DNA from: an uncultured Acidimicrobiaceae bacterium
GTDB taxonomy: Bacteria; Actinomycetota; Acidimicrobiia; Acidimicrobiales; Ilumatobacteraceae
NCBI GenBank assembly: GCA_903934195.1
Contig: CAIZMV010000128.1
Location: 1 to 13,298, forward strand
Direction of reading: 5' to 3'
DNA: 13,298 bases
The position numbers and the translations under genes are program-made. Below the pieces are notes generated by a model, which was not told the origin of the DNA, searched no databases, and was given only the letters and a program-made list of their open reading frames with translations. Shown piece by piece: positions 1 through 6,947 of this stretch (position 1 is the first letter of the stretch; the number at the start of each line of letters is the position of its first letter).

Positions 1-1
1 A

Positions 2-61
2 AAAGAAGCGTTCTCAGCGCTCTTCCTAGCGGTTTCACTCTGGGGGGTCCTGACCGATTAG
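2..61 (+). CDS. possible C-terminal tail of an upstream membrane protein (partial)
   Basis: The frame beginning at base 2 is open from the window edge to a TAG at 59-61. It reads as a short hydrophobic stretch (AFSALFLAVSLWGVL) that would suit a C-terminal membrane helix. In M. tuberculosis the gene before pyrG is Rv1698 (mctB, a membrane-anchored protein), so a membrane protein here is plausible, but 19 residues cannot identify a family. Another frame stops at 29 and a third runs into pyrG, so the choice of frame is uncertain. Confidence 0.3.
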   Translation, partial: KEAFSALFLAVSLWGVLTD

Positions 62-90
62 GCTGTTCTTCCGTTAGCAATTACGTCGGC

Positions 91-95
91 GGGAG
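91..95 (+). promoter_or_regulatory. Shine-Dalgarno sequence of pyrG
   Basis: GGGAG lies 5 nt before the ATG at 101. It supports that start and shows that pyrG uses leadered initiation, unlike trpS, scpA and dprE1 in this window. Confidence 0.6.
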
Positions 96-100
96 TCTCA

Positions 101-1741
101 ATGCCAAAGCACATATTCGTGACAGGTGGCGTTGCAAGTTCCCTCGGTAAGGGTCTCACTGCTTCTTCTCTTGGTCGTTTGCTAAAGATGCGCGGACTGC
201 GCGTCACAATGCAAAAGCTAGACCCGTACATCAACGTTGACCCTGGCACGATGAATCCATTCGAACATGGTGAAGTGTTTGTAACTGACGACGGTGGCGA
301 GACTGACCTCGACCTTGGTCACTACGAACGTTTCATCGACGAGAACCTCACTCGCAGCTCAAATGCAACGACCGGCTCCATTTATCAGGCTGTTCTGGCC
401 GCTGAGCGTCGCGGTGATTACCTAGGAAAGACAGTTCAAGTAATTCCCCACATCACGGACGAAATTAAGCGCCGTATCCGTCGTATTGCGACTGATGATA
501 CTGATGTAGTTATTACCGAAGTTGGCGGAACCGTCGGAGACATTGAAATTCTCCCGTTCTTGGAAGCTATTCGTCAGTTCCGTAACGAGGCGGGCCGAGA
601 CAATGTTTGCTACCTACACGTCACGCTTGTGCCATTTATTGGTCCGAGCGGCGAGCAGAAGACCAAGCCAACTCAGCACAGCGTTACAGAACTTCGCTCG
701 CGGGGTATTCAGCCCGATGTCATTGTGTGTCGTAGCGAAGAGCCTCTCAGCAGCGGATTGAAGCGAAAGATTTCACACATGTGCGATGTTGACACGAATG
801 CTGTCATCAACGCAGCAGACGTAGGCAACATCTATGAACTTCCGCTCGTGCTTCACGACGAAGGTCTTGACACTGTTGTGTGTGACATCTTGCGACTTGA
901 TAGCGCAGTTGATTTGTCCTCATGGGAAAAACTCGTTGCGCAAGTTGAAGCTTCAGTGAAGCCAGTAAAGATTGGTCTCATTGGAAAGTACGTTGAATTA
1001 CAAGATGCCTACCTATCAGTTGTTGAAAGTTTGAAACACGCTGGTTTCCATCACGGCGCCAAAGTTGAGATCGATTGGATTCAAGCTGAAGACGTTGAAG
1101 GACTGCTTGCATCAGGTCGTCTTGATGCGCTTGATGGAATGGTTATTCCTGGTGGTTTCGGCTCTCGCGGTATCGAAGGAAAAATTGCTGCTGCGGCTTA
1201 TTCGCGTGAGAATCTGGTTCCTTGCTTAGGGCTATGTCTTGGTATGCAAGTAATGACAATTGAATACGCACGACATGTGCTTGGAATGACTGATGCGAAC
1301 AGCACAGAGTTCGACCCTTCGACAACACACCCAGTGATCGACTTAATGGTTGATCAACGTGATGTCACCATGAAGGGCGGCACGATGCGTCTTGGTGCGT
1401 ATTACGCGGTACTTCAGCCAGGTACCAAAGTTGCAGAAGCGTACGGCGAGACTGTGGTGAGTGAACGTCATCGCCATCGTTATGAGTTCAACTACAACTT
1501 CCATTCTCGTTTCGAGGAAAGTGGCTTTTTGTGCAGCGGTACTTCACCTGACAAACGACTCGTTGAATTCATCGAGATGGAGAACCATCCATATTGGGTG
1601 GGTACTCAGGCCCATCCGGAATTCAAGAGTCGCCCTGACCGTCCTCACCCGTTGTTCAGAGAGCTCATTGCTGCATCACTGGTGAATCGCGAGAAGCGGC
1701 TAGCCCGCGGCGCTACTGCCTCTGTTGCTCAATCAGCCTGA
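101..1741 (+). CDS. pyrG: CTP synthase (glutamine-hydrolysing)
   Basis: CTP synthase makes CTP from UTP, ATP and glutamine in the cytosol, the last step of de novo pyrimidine nucleotide synthesis. The 546-residue protein has the normal family length. The N-terminal synthetase domain opens with the nucleotide-binding loop GGVASSLGKG (residues 9-18) and contains EVGGTVGDIE (140-149). The C-terminal class I glutamine amidotransferase domain starts near residue 289. It has PGGFGSRG (350-357), the nucleophile Cys379 in GLCLGMQ, and the His505/Glu507 pair in QAHPE. All catalytic residues are present. The ATG at 101 gives the canonical MPKHIFVTGG start and has an SD sequence in front. The next gene starts 9 bases after the stop, so the two are probably co-transcribed, as in M. 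tuberculosis Rv1699-Rv1700. Confidence 0.98.
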   Translation: MPKHIFVTGGVASSLGKGLTASSLGRLLKMRGLRVTMQKLDPYINVDPGTMNPFEHGEVFVTDDGGETDLDLGHYERFIDENLTRSSNATTGSIYQAVLAAERRGDYLGKTVQVIPHITDEIKRRIRRIATDDTDVVITEVGGTVGDIEILPFLEAIRQFRNEAGRDNVCYLHVTLVPFIGPSGEQKTKPTQHSVTELRSRGIQPDVIVCRSEEPLSSGLKRKISHMCDVDTNAVINAADVGNIYELPLVLHDEGLDTVVCDILRLDSAVDLSSWEKLVAQVEASVKPVKIGLIGKYVELQDAYLSVVESLKHAGFHHGAKVEIDWIQAEDVEGLLASGRLDALDGMVIPGGFGSRGIEGKIAAAAYSRENLVPCLGLCLGMQVMTIEYARHVLGMTDANSTEFDPSTTHPVIDLMVDQRDVTMKGGTMRLGAYYAVLQPGTKVAEAYGETVVSERHRHRYEFNYNFHSRFEESGFLCSGTSPDKRLVEFIEMENHPYWVGTQAHPEFKSRPDRPHPLFRELIAASLVNREKRLARGATASVAQSA

Positions 1742-1749
1742 ATGAGATC

Positions 1750-2316
1750 GTGAACGAAAGCGACCATAAAGGTTTCATAACCACCGCTCTTGATGTCGTT
1801 CATTCGTGGGCAATGTTTCGTCTGTTGCGGCGCACTATTCGCGGGCCACGCGGAGACGTATTTGAGAGAACATATGTCAGTACTCCGGGAGCTGTTGGGG
1901 TAGTTGCCATTACTCCGGATAATCACATCATTCTTGTGTCGCAGTATCGGTCGTCATTCGATGATTACGTTCTAGAGATTCCAGCGGGGATGCGCGACGT
2001 TGTTGGGGAAGACCCTTCTCGTACTGCATGGAGAGAACTTGCAGAAGAGACCGGGTACGTGCCGAGAACTGTCGATTACTTGGGTTCGTGTCTTTCGTCT
2101 CCTGGCGTAACTGATTCCGTTTTGGAGCTTTTCATCGCACGCGATGTTGTTGCCGGTGGCTCGGCGCCAGAGGGGCCAGAAGAATTGGAAATGAAGGTTC
2201 TGACAATTCCGTTTTCTGAAGCCTTGGCAATGGTGGATGAAGGAAAAATCACGGACGCGAAGAGCTCTGTGGGAATTCTGTTAGCCGCGCGGCGTTTTGA
2301 TGATCTCGGTGTGTGA
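1750..2316 (+). CDS. NUDIX hydrolase, ADP-ribose pyrophosphatase-like
   Basis: This probable NUDIX pyrophosphohydrolase of the ADP-ribose pyrophosphatase group is predicted to split ADP-ribose into AMP and ribose 5-phosphate. The 188-residue protein has the group's usual lead-in, TPGAVGVVAI (45-54) and LVSQYR (62-67). The NUDIX box begins at Gly80, has Glu87, and includes RELAEETGY (95-103). The Gly-to-Glu gap is six residues rather than the consensus five, as in related actinobacterial proteins. SSPGVTDSVLELFIARD (116-132) also matches the group, where SPG and the acidic residues contact substrate. The start is taken as GTG 1750 because the nearby ATG at 1742 is in another frame and stops at once. 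Gene order matches Rv1699-Rv1700-Rv1701. The substrate is inferred from family and context, and other NDP-sugars are possible. Confidence 0.85.
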   Translation: MNESDHKGFITTALDVVHSWAMFRLLRRTIRGPRGDVFERTYVSTPGAVGVVAITPDNHIILVSQYRSSFDDYVLEIPAGMRDVVGEDPSRTAWRELAEETGYVPRTVDYLGSCLSSPGVTDSVLELFIARDVVAGGSAPEGPEELEMKVLTIPFSEALAMVDEGKITDAKSSVGILLAARRFDDLGV

Positions 2317-2319
2317 TTC

Positions 2320-3255
2320 ATGGCGAAGAGTTCCACAACTGAACGAGATGCAGAACTAATTGAAGAGTTTCTTCGTTGGATGGCTGTTGAAAAAGGTCGT
2401 GCGATAAACACAATTTCGAGTTATCGCCGAGATTTGTTGCGTTATGTGGAGTTCTTGGGGACTGCTTCCAAGAGTCTCTTAACTGCTCGCGAGACAGAGG
2501 TAGAAGAATACGTACGTGTATTGCAAGCCTCCAGTGACGCGAACGCGAGTACAGCGCGAAGGTTGGCTGCCATTCGGATGATGCATGGTTTCCTGTTGAC
2601 TGAAGAGCGAAGAAGAGATAACCCAACATCTCGTATCGAAGGCGTGAAAGTTCCTGGTGGCGTGCCTAAGCCTTTAAGCATGGATGAGGTTTCATCGCTT
2701 CTTGAAGCGATGGTGGGAGATTCTGCGACTGAAATGCGCGACAGAGCCCTGATGGAGTTTCTCTATGCGACCGGAGCCAGAATTTCTGAGGCTTGTGATT
2801 TGAATCTCGACGATTTGGACCTGTCTGCGCGCGTTGTACGTCTATTCGGCAAAGGTTCTAAGGAGCGTGTTGTGCCGTTTGGGCGGATTGCAGAAGAAAG
2901 ACTCCGTGAATACATCAGTAGTGCCGGTCGAGCCCAGTTAGTGCCTGACGTATGGTCACGAGGATCAGATAGGGAAGCTGTGTTTCTTACTAATCGTGGC
3001 AAACGTTTGAATCGACAGAAGGCGTGGCACGTTGTTCGAGATGCCGGACTGAGAGCGGGGATAAACCGAGATCTATCACCTCACGTTCTTCGCCACTCTT
3101 GCGCTACGCACATGTTGGAGCACGGTGCTGATTTACGAATCGTGCAGGAGATGTTGGGTCATGCGACTATCTCGACGACGCAGATCTACACAAAGGTCTC
3201 AAACGACAGATTGTGGGCTGTGTATCGTGATGCTCACCCGAGGGCTACGGGATGA
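2320..3255 (+). CDS. xerD: tyrosine recombinase XerD
   Basis: XerD is the tyrosine site-specific recombinase that, with XerC, resolves chromosome dimers at dif. The 311-residue length is typical. The N-terminal core-binding SAM-like domain covers about residues 10-95, with the characteristic INTISSYRRDL (29-39). The C-terminal catalytic domain has the full set of active-site residues: Arg154 (GARISEAC), Lys178 (FGKGSKERVVP), His255 and Arg258 (HVLRHSCATHML), His281 (LGHATISTTQIY) and nucleophile Tyr290. The ATG at 2320 starts 3 bases after the NUDIX stop, and its last codons overlap the next gene's start as ATGA. Conserved placement between the NUDIX gene and the scp genes indicates a housekeeping XerD rather than a phage or transposon integrase. 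XerC and XerD cannot be separated by sequence alone with certainty; context favours XerD. Confidence 0.93.
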   Translation: MAKSSTTERDAELIEEFLRWMAVEKGRAINTISSYRRDLLRYVEFLGTASKSLLTARETEVEEYVRVLQASSDANASTARRLAAIRMMHGFLLTEERRRDNPTSRIEGVKVPGGVPKPLSMDEVSSLLEAMVGDSATEMRDRALMEFLYATGARISEACDLNLDDLDLSARVVRLFGKGSKERVVPFGRIAEERLREYISSAGRAQLVPDVWSRGSDREAVFLTNRGKRLNRQKAWHVVRDAGLRAGINRDLSPHVLRHSCATHMLEHGADLRIVQEMLGHATISTTQIYTKVSNDRLWAVYRDAHPRATG

Positions 3256-3692
3256 AAGCAGTTCACTTGATTAAAAGGGCTGTTGGTTCTTTCTCGCAAT
3301 CGCCACCGAGTCGTGTGGGAATTGCGAAGGCACAAGATGTATTGAACCAAGCGGAGTTCACGGTGTGGACTGAAATGCAGTATCGAGATCAGCGCCACAG
3401 CATTGCTGTCCTTGACCGATTCGATGAGCTAGTTCCAACTGCTCGTACATGTGAAAGAGCCGCGGCGCTACTGCATGATGTTGGCAAGAATATTTCGGGA
3501 TTGGGTTTTGTCTGGCGTGTGACGGCCACCTTGGTTGGTCCACGCAGCCGCAGATTCGCTGAGTATCACAATCACGAGGAACTCGGGGCGGAATTACTGA
3601 TGGGCATAAGTGACCCTCGCACAGTCGAGCTCGTCAGAGGATCTGCCAAGGATGAAGTGTCACTGCAGCTGCGAGCAGCTGACGATATTTAG
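3252..3692 (+). CDS. small HD-domain protein, putative metal-dependent phosphohydrolase
   Basis: This 146-residue protein has an HD-superfamily signature. His49 lies in a DQRHS segment, His75-Asp76 in AALLHDVGK with Lys79, then come His106 and His108 in YHNHEELGAELL, and a final Asp pair (144-145) near the C-terminus. That order (H, HD, H, H, D) is what a one- or two-metal HD phosphohydrolase needs, so activity on a nucleotide or phosphomonoester is plausible. The substrate cannot be named. The ATG overlaps the xerD stop codon (ATGA at 3252-3255), which implies translational coupling. The TAG stop overlaps the trpS stop on the other strand. The ending (RAADDI) looks natural for the group rather than truncated. 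A role linked to XerD is not supported by anything beyond adjacency. Confidence 0.8.
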   Translation: MKAVHLIKRAVGSFSQSPPSRVGIAKAQDVLNQAEFTVWTEMQYRDQRHSIAVLDRFDELVPTARTCERAAALLHDVGKNISGLGFVWRVTATLVGPRSRRFAEYHNHEELGAELLMGISDPRTVELVRGSAKDEVSLQLRAADDI

Positions 3693-4678
3693 ATACGTGG
3701 CAACAGGCCTATTGCTGAGTGGGCTCTTTTCAATGTCACAGCCGCAACATTGCGCGCCCGTTCGTTGCCAATAGAAAGCAGCCGCGCGAGCTCGCCCTTG
3801 TCTTGCATGAGTTCTTGGAATCGCGAGCGAATTGGTTCAACAACTGCAATCACGGCATCTCCGGTGTCAGATTTCAGAGCGCCGTACTGTGAATACTGAT
3901 TAACCAATTCATCAACGGATTTTCCAGTAGACGCCGACAAAATATCAAGCAGATTTGAAACGCCTGGTTTGTTCGCTACGTCGTACTTCACTTCTCCATC
4001 TGAATCCGTGACAGCTCGTTTGAATTTCTTTGAGATTGCAGCATTGTCATCAAGTAGATACACAAGTCCGCTGTCGCTGGTAGCTGACTTCGACATCTTT
4101 GAGGTTGGATCTTGTAAGTCCATGACGCGAGCACCGGCCTTCGGGTGAACCGCCTTTGGCAAAACAAATGTGTCGCCGAATCGATGATTGAAGCGCACTG
4201 CAATATCGCGGGTGATCTCAATGTGTTGGCGCTGGTCGTCTCCGACCGGAACTTCGTCAGCGTCGTACAACAAAATGTCAGCGGCTTGTAACGCCGGATA
4301 AGTGAAAAGTCCTGCCGACACAAACTCGGCCTCACGTCGTGCTGATTTATCTTTGAATTGAGTCATTCGACTGAGTTCGCCGTAGGAGACAGTGCACTCC
4401 ATTATCCACGCCAGTTCGGTGTGCTCGTGAATATGGCTTTGCACAAAGACAGTGGCAACATCTGGGTCTAGTCCACACGCAAAAAGTACTGCTGCTAGTT
4501 CTATTGTCTGCGTACCGATGAGTCCAGGGGTATCGATGGCCGTGAGGGCATGAAGATCGACGATGCCGTGGAAGACATCTCCGTCATGCTGGCCAGAGAC
4601 CCAATTAGAGAGGGCTCCTAGATAATTGCCGAGATGCACTGGTCCGGTGGGCTGGATACAAGACAGAACGCGCGGCAT
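3689..4678 (-). CDS. trpS: tryptophanyl-tRNA synthetase
   Basis: This class I aminoacyl-tRNA synthetase charges tRNA-Trp with tryptophan in the cytosol. The 329-residue protein has the usual bacterial TrpRS length. The HIGH-equivalent signature is QPTGPVHLGNYLGAL (9-23) and the KMSKS loop is complete at 194-198. Between them, AADILLYDADEVPVGDDQRQHIE (132-154) is the well-conserved tryptophan/ATP pocket region of TrpRS. The start at 4678 gives MPRVLSCIQPTG, as in relatives. A -10-like hexamer sits six bases upstream, so the mRNA may be leaderless. The gene is transcribed against its neighbours: it converges on the HD-domain gene with overlapping stop codons and diverges from scpA. This puts it between xerD and scpA, a place where other Actinobacteria often carry parA. 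Confidence 0.97.
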   Translation of the reverse strand: MPRVLSCIQPTGPVHLGNYLGALSNWVSGQHDGDVFHGIVDLHALTAIDTPGLIGTQTIELAAVLFACGLDPDVATVFVQSHIHEHTELAWIMECTVSYGELSRMTQFKDKSARREAEFVSAGLFTYPALQAADILLYDADEVPVGDDQRQHIEITRDIAVRFNHRFGDTFVLPKAVHPKAGARVMDLQDPTSKMSKSATSDSGLVYLLDDNAAISKKFKRAVTDSDGEVKYDVANKPGVSNLLDILSASTGKSVDELVNQYSQYGALKSDTGDAVIAVVEPIRSRFQELMQDKGELARLLSIGNERARNVAAVTLKRAHSAIGLLPRI

Positions 4679-4684
4679 GCTCAG

Positions 4685-4690
4685 AATCTA
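4685..4690 (-). promoter_or_regulatory. candidate -10 element of trpS, leaderless arrangement
   Basis: On the minus strand TAGATT lies exactly 6 nt before the trpS ATG. With a normal distance from -10 to the transcription start, the mRNA would begin at or next to the A of the start codon. No SD sequence is visible in that gap. No good -35 is seen at 16-18 nt; a TTGACC occurs about 23 nt upstream. Confidence 0.5.
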
Positions 4691-4745
4691 GTTGCTTGGC
4701 CGTGATTGCGAGCGGTCAATTGCCGACCTAGGTGGTTCAGGCAAG

Positions 4746-4751
4746 TACGAT
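4746..4751 (+). promoter_or_regulatory. candidate -10 element of scpA, leaderless arrangement
   Basis: TACGAT lies 6 nt before the GTG at 4758, the same spacing as for trpS and dprE1. This supports GTG 4758 as the start of scpA. A TTGCCG at 4720-4725 might serve as -35, but at 20 nt the spacing is long. Confidence 0.45.
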
Positions 4752-4757
4752 GGGACG

Positions 4758-5534
4758 GTGGCAATTGACGTAGCAACCCCCGTGTACGAGGGACCTTTCG
4801 ACCTTTTGCTCCACCTCATTTTGCGTGAAGAGGTGGACATTCACGAGATCAGCCTTTCAACCATTGTTGATGCGTATTTGGCGGAATTGCTAAAGATGCA
4901 AGAGCTTGACTTGGAAGTCGCTACGGAGTTTCTCCTCATCGCTGCCACGTTGATTGAGTTGAAAACCCGCCGCCTGCTGCCAGGGCGTGAAGCAGTGGAC
5001 CTTGATGATGAATTGGCATTGTGGGAAGAGCGCGATTTATTGCTTGCGCGTCTTCTTGAGTGCAAAACCTTCAAAGATGTGGCAAAAATCCTCGCAACGT
5101 TTGTTGACGATGCAGACCGGGTGTACGGCCGCGCAGTTGGCCCGGACGAGCGCTTCTCAGAAGTAGCGCCTGACCTTCTTGAAGGTTTGACTATTGAAAA
5201 GCTTGAGCGCGGATTCATCAGCGCCATCACTCCTCGCAAACGAGACGAGCTAAGCCTGTATCACATCTCACCAATTCGTTTTACGGTTGCTGAAGCGGTT
5301 GAAGAATTGATGGAAGACATAGCTCGCGTAGGTAACACTTCATTTCGGGCGTTGACTACGGGGCTGGTTGAGCGCCTCGAAATTGTTGTTCGCTTTTTGG
5401 CGATTCTTGAAATGTACAAACAAGGTTTTATTGAGTTAGATCAAGTTGATCGTTTTGGTGACATTACGGTTCAGTGGACTGGCATCGGTACTGGAAACGA
5501 AAGTATGGCGGAGATCGATTCTTATGAAGGATGA
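4758..5534 (+). CDS. scpA: segregation and condensation protein A (kleisin)
   Basis: ScpA is the kleisin subunit of the bacterial SMC-ScpAB condensin. It bridges the two SMC heads and binds a ScpB dimer, acting on the nucleoid. The diagnostic N-terminal motif YEGPFDLLLHLI is at residues 10-21, numbered from GTG 4758. The LIELKTRRLLPG segment (65-76) that closes the N-terminal helical domain follows, and the C-terminal winged helix contains FLAILEMYKQG (213-223). The 258-residue length is normal. The frame stays open back to a TTG at 4692, adding 22 residues. GTG 4758 is preferred because those residues resemble no ScpA N-terminus and a -10-like hexamer lies 6 nt before GTG. It overlaps scpB by 11 bases, so the two products are probably made together. 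Confidence 0.95.
   Translation: MAIDVATPVYEGPFDLLLHLILREEVDIHEISLSTIVDAYLAELLKMQELDLEVATEFLLIAATLIELKTRRLLPGREAVDLDDELALWEERDLLLARLLECKTFKDVAKILATFVDDADRVYGRAVGPDERFSEVAPDLLEGLTIEKLERGFISAITPRKRDELSLYHISPIRFTVAEAVEELMEDIARVGNTSFRALTTGLVERLEIVVRFLAILEMYKQGFIELDQVDRFGDITVQWTGIGTGNESMAEIDSYEG
5510..5513 (+). promoter_or_regulatory. Shine-Dalgarno sequence of scpB inside scpA
   Basis: GGAG lies 10 nt before the ATG at 5524 and supports that start over an upstream TTG at 5446, which would give an unlikely 26-residue N-terminal extension. Confidence 0.45.
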
Positions 5535-6129
5535 CGTAACCACAGAAACGGTGAGAGCTATTGAAGCAATAGTGCTCGTAGCTCATGAGCCCGTACCGAC
5601 AGACCTCATCGCGCAGTTGCTTGAGATACCTGCAACAACAGTTGATGAAGTTTGTGCGCGTCTTGCTGAAACCTATGAAGAAGCTGGTCACGGGTTTCAA
5701 TTAGCGAAGGTTGCAGGAGGGTGGCGCTTTCAAACTCATCCTGATCTTGCGCCTTATGTTGAACGCTTCATTCTTGACGGCCAACGCGCCCGTCTGTCAG
5801 GTGCTGCACTCGAGACACTCGCAATCATTGCTTATAAGCAGCCAATTTCGCGTTTACAGATCGCATCTATTCGTGGAGTGGATCCGGATTCCGTGTTACG
5901 AACATTGCATGGACGTGCATACGTAGCGCCTGTGTCGCGCGATAACGGTCCTGGCCAGGCGGTGTTGTGGGGTACGACTCAACTGTTTCTCGAAAAGTTG
6001 GGCATTGCATCCTTGAAAGATCTTCCAGCAATTGCTTCTTTTGTTCCCGATGCATCTCTTGTTGAGGCACTAGAGAAAACACTATTGATTGAAGCAGACT
6101 CTATTTCTGAGCCGAGCGAAGGCGCGTAA
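5524..6129 (+). CDS. scpB: segregation and condensation protein B
   Basis: ScpB is the winged-helix partner of ScpA in SMC condensin; a dimer binds the central part of ScpA. The protein is 201 residues from ATG 5524, close to the family norm. The first winged helix covers about residues 8-80 and ends with AGGWRFQTHPDLAPYV (64-79). The second opens with the signature LSGAALETLAIIAYKQPISR (91-110), followed by IRGVDPDSVLRTL (116-128) and GTTQLFLEKLGI (150-161). The gene overlaps the end of scpA by 11 bases and its TAA shares a base with the rluB ATG (TAATG). This coupling matches the usual scpA-scpB-rluB operon. Confidence 0.95.
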   Translation: MKDDVTTETVRAIEAIVLVAHEPVPTDLIAQLLEIPATTVDEVCARLAETYEEAGHGFQLAKVAGGWRFQTHPDLAPYVERFILDGQRARLSGAALETLAIIAYKQPISRLQIASIRGVDPDSVLRTLHGRAYVAPVSRDNGPGQAVLWGTTQLFLEKLGIASLKDLPAIASFVPDASLVEALEKTLLIEADSISEPSEGA

Positions 6130-6947
6130 TGTCTTCTTTCACCCCGCCGGGAGGCGCGGTTCCTGAGCCACCGTTGTGGGAACAGATAGCAAACGACGCG
6201 CGTCTTGCCGATGGTGAGCGATTGCAAAAAGTTCTTGCAAGGGCCGGTTTCGGTTCACGTCGTGTGTGCGAGAACCTCATTGAAGATGGCCGTGTTGATG
6301 TCAATGGTGATATTGCAGTCCTTGGGCGCCGTGTAAATGTTGATACCGACATCATTGAAGTTGATGGTGCTCCAGTTGGCGTGCTTCCTGGTCTCGTGTA
6401 TTACCTGTTGAACAAGCCAGAAGGCGTCGTGACAACAATGGTTGACACGCACGGGCGAGAGACGGTGCTTGACTATGTGCCATCTGAGCCCCGCGTGTTT
6501 TCGGTCGGACGTTTGGATATCGACACCACTGGGCTGTTGATACTCACGAATGATGGTCAATTGACTCAGTTCTTGACCCACCCGAGCCACGGTGTTGAGA
6601 AGGAATACATTGCCGAAGTTGAGTGTGGAACCAATGGTGTTCCGAACGGCGCTTTGCGGCACTTGCGTGACGGCGTTGAATTGGAAGACGGCATGACAGC
6701 GCCTGCAGAAGTAGGCCAGCCAGAGCCCGGAGTTTTACGAATCGTGATTCATGAGGGCCGCAACAGGCAAGTGCGTCGAATGTGTGAAGAGGTCGGCCAC
6801 CCCGTTATACGTCTCGTGCGAACTCGCATTGGTCCACTGAGAGATACGAAATTGGCGCCCGGCCAGTGGCGCGAACTCACCATAGAAGAGGTACGTCAAT
6901 TATCTAGCGCAGTTGAGTTAGACGGTACGGATACGGTGTGGGAATGA
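6129..6947 (+). CDS. rluB: 23S rRNA pseudouridine synthase, RluB family
   Basis: This RsuA/RluB-family pseudouridine synthase probably modifies helix 80-93 region uridines of 23S rRNA (U2605 in E. coli RluB). About 28 residues of Pro-rich lead-in precede the S4 RNA-binding domain (about 30-78, GERLQKVLARAGFGSRR). The catalytic domain contains the family motif VGRLDIDTTGLLILTNDG (126-143) with the catalytic aspartate at 130. It also has the C-terminal basic motif EGRNRQVRRMCE (209-220) shared by this family. The protein has 272 residues. The ATG overlaps the scpB stop, and an AAGG at 6119-6122 acts as SD. RluB is preferred over RsuA because of the location beside scpAB in most Gram-positive genomes. 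Confidence 0.93.
   Translation: MSSFTPPGGAVPEPPLWEQIANDARLADGERLQKVLARAGFGSRRVCENLIEDGRVDVNGDIAVLGRRVNVDTDIIEVDGAPVGVLPGLVYYLLNKPEGVVTTMVDTHGRETVLDYVPSEPRVFSVGRLDIDTTGLLILTNDGQLTQFLTHPSHGVEKEYIAEVECGTNGVPNGALRHLRDGVELEDGMTAPAEVGQPEPGVLRIVIHEGRNRQVRRMCEEVGHPVIRLVRTRIGPLRDTKLAPGQWRELTIEEVRQLSSAVELDGTDTVWE

Larger units (their letters stand above)
4679..4757. promoter_or_regulatory. divergent trpS-scpA intergenic promoter region
   Basis: These 79 bases separate the trpS and scpA starts when scpA begins at GTG 4758. They hold two outward-facing -10-like hexamers (annotated separately) and an 8-bp palindrome, ACCTAGGT, at 4726-4733 between them. There is no room for an attenuator or T-box leader on either side. 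The palindrome is short enough to be chance. Confidence 0.55.

Noticed and set aside
2076..2411. Long open frame on the - strand across the NUDIX/xerD junction, and similar antisense frames elsewhere (for example 4841-5239, 7486-7878, 7932-8348)
   Set aside because: They lie wholly or mostly opposite well-identified genes, are rich in Ser/Arg typical of antisense reading, and show no family motifs.
2320..3255. Tyrosine recombinase as the mark of an integrated mobile element
   Set aside because: The gene has XerD length and motifs and sits in the conserved pyrG-NUDIX-xerD order; no flanking repeats, att-like sites, tRNA or phage genes are visible.
5446..5523. Upstream TTG start for scpB
   Set aside because: It would add 26 residues read out of frame through the scpA winged helix. 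ATG 5524 has an SD sequence and gives the usual ScpB start.
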